In this document: in pieces, positions 5,060-5,816 of the stretch
Layout: the number at the start of each line of letters is the position of its first letter
Numbering within the stretch: the first letter of the stretch is position 1
NCBI GenBank assembly: GCA_023415715.1
Contig: JAEZJP010000099.1
Span: 1-5,816, forward strand
Length of the DNA: 5,816 bases
Reading direction: 5' to 3'
Source of the DNA: Bacillota bacterium
GTDB lineage: Bacteria > Bacillota > Clostridia > Christensenellales > Aristaeellaceae
Made by a program: the position numbers and the translations under genes
The notes under the pieces: generated by a model
The model's input: the letters and a program-made list of their open reading frames with translations, nothing else
Told to the model about the DNA's origin: nothing
The model's database searches: none

Positions 5060-5109
5060 GCGTATATACGCGGCCAAAGGCCGGATCTCTACGCTTGGGG
5101 CAAGGCCCC
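5060..5109 (+). other. Hairpin-rich 5' UTR of the peptidase gene
   Basis: Three inverted repeats follow one another in the predicted leader: the palindrome GCGTATATACGC (5060-5071), CGGCC-AAA-GGCCG (5071-5083) and GGGGC-AAG-GCCCC (5097-5109). GCGTA (5060-5064) can instead pair with TACGC (5090-5094), enclosing the second stem. The last hairpin ends just before the ribosome binding site GGAAAGGA. It may stabilise the mRNA or modulate translation. It matches no riboswitch class I know, and there is no T-tract for termination. Confidence 0.5.
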
Positions 5110-5124
5110 GGAAAGGAAAAAACC

Positions 5125-5816
5125 ATGCGTAAACTCGTTTCCCTGTTCCTCGTACTGGCCCTAGCAGCGGGCATTTGCCCTGCCATGGCCCAGGGCAGCG
5201 ACAACTACACGGACGAGATGAAGATCCCCTATACGGTGGACCTTTCTCCCGAAGACGGCGCGGATTCCGTGGAACGCCTGGGCGATCATCAGGATTCCCC
5301 ATACTTTGCTCACCCCGATGTGTACAACATGGTATCTACCGACACATTGACCATTTTGCCCCATTTCAAAACCCAGCAGCAGACCAGCGAATGGTCCTGC
5401 GGCGTAAGCTCCGCGCTGATGGTTTTGAACTATTTCGGCAAGCTTGGCGATTATAACGAGCAGACTTTGGCCGAATTTCGTTCCGTTGGCCTCACCAGCG
5501 GCAAGGGCGGCGCCGAACCCAGCTCCACCAGCCTTACGCAGGTGGTTGACATTTTCAAGGGCGTAGGCGGATTTGACCTTGTCACCACAAAGGACTATGG
5601 CGATGAAGTGCACGATAAGTTCACCCTTTCCGCCATTCAGGAGTTTTTGAAGAATGGCACACCCATCATGATCGGCTGGAACGACTGGGGCGGACACTGG
5701 CAGGTGATCATCGGCTACGACACCATGGGCACCGAGGTGGAGCAGGACGACGTGATCATCGTGGCCGACCCCTACGATACCACTGACCAGAATCAGGACG
5801 GCTACGGCATTTATCC
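5125..5816 (+). CDS. Secreted C39-like cysteine peptidase (papain-like fold), 3' end outside window
   Basis: Reading from ATG 5125, behind AAAGGA (5112-5117) at a 7-base spacing, 230 codons are open to the window end without a stop. Residues 1-22 are a Sec signal peptide (MRKLVSLFLVLAL, cleavage probably after AMA before Gln23); Cys18 lacks a proper lipobox, so a lipoprotein is unlikely. The mature part carries a Peptidase_C39_2-type core. Candidate oxyanion Gln86 lies six residues before catalytic Cys92 in SEWSCGVSSALMVLNYFG, His191 is in GGHWQVIIGYD, and Asp215 is in VADPYD. This order is the papain-like triad, all present. It should be exported and cleave peptide or isopeptide bonds outside the membrane; without an adjacent ABC transporter domain it is not the bacteriocin-processing type. 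The substrate is unknown. The stretch after the triad, DTTDQNQDGYG, is acidic and might bind a metal. It has its own promoter and a structured 5' UTR. Confidence 0.9.
   Translation, partial: MRKLVSLFLVLALAAGICPAMAQGSDNYTDEMKIPYTVDLSPEDGADSVERLGDHQDSPYFAHPDVYNMVSTDTLTILPHFKTQQQTSEWSCGVSSALMVLNYFGKLGDYNEQTLAEFRSVGLTSGKGGAEPSSTSLTQVVDIFKGVGGFDLVTTKDYGDEVHDKFTLSAIQEFLKNGTPIMIGWNDWGGHWQVIIGYDTMGTEVEQDDVIIVADPYDTTDQNQDGYGIY

Noticed and set aside
4509..5132. 207-codon open frame on the plus strand
   Set aside because: It runs antisense to the DUF6440-like gene and through promoter and repeat sequences, with no ribosome binding site or family resemblance.
5161..5697. 178-codon open frame on the minus strand
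   Set aside because: It is antisense to the C39-like gene, which has a signal peptide, triad motifs, promoter and ribosome binding site; the minus-strand product has no recognisable features.

Overview
The window looks like a chromosomal segment from a moderately GC-rich member of the Clostridia (Bacillota), probably a gut-type lineage. The signs are strong AGGAGG/AAGGGA-type ribosome binding sites, TTGACA/TATAAT-type promoters, a DUF6440-like small protein, a C39-like secreted cysteine peptidase and many palindromic intergenic repeats. Species assignment is not possible from this sequence alone.

Layout, left to right. (1) 1-984 (+): the 3' part of uvrB, with helicase motifs V and VI and the UVR domain; its 5' end is outside the window. 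(2) 986-1038: a compound repeat of two adjacent palindromes, starting one base after the uvrB stop. (3) 1147-1986 (+): an alpha/beta-hydrolase gene. (4) 1987-2532: no intact gene. It holds a 165-bp fragment of a second, diverged uvrB (2011-2175), two REP-like hairpins (2197-2220 and 2303-2331), an AT-rich stretch with nothing recognisable (about 2332-2455), a very stable GC-rich hairpin (2456-2495) and a degenerate short repeat. (5) 2533-4278 (-): a complete 581-aa ABC exporter half-transporter. (6) 4279-4575 (-): its regulatory leader. In transcription order this is a perfect dyad, a consensus-like promoter, a 21-codon ORF with a strong ribosome binding site, and an intrinsic terminator before the ABC gene. 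A 15-bp alternative helix, with its 5' arm inside the leader ORF, is mutually exclusive with that terminator. (7) 4617-4811 (-): a 64-aa DUF6440-like protein. (8) 4812-5124: an inverted second copy of the compound repeat (4966-5022), a TATAAT promoter abutting it, and a hairpin-rich 5' UTR; 4812-4965 shows nothing convincing. (9) 5125-5816 (+): the start of a secreted C39-like cysteine peptidase gene that runs off the window.

The most interesting element is the leader of the ABC transporter. Its architecture is that of ribosome-mediated transcription attenuation, as known for bmrBCD of Bacillus subtilis and other drug-inducible resistance genes. I infer that slowed or stalled translation of the small ORF, for example by a ribosome-targeting drug, would decide whether RNA polymerase reads through into the exporter gene. 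The block from 1039 to 4965 (hydrolase, uvrB fragment, ABC exporter with leader, DUF6440 gene) lies between inverted copies of one repeat and next to a stray uvrB piece. This suggests an accessory region shaped by recombination downstream of uvrB.
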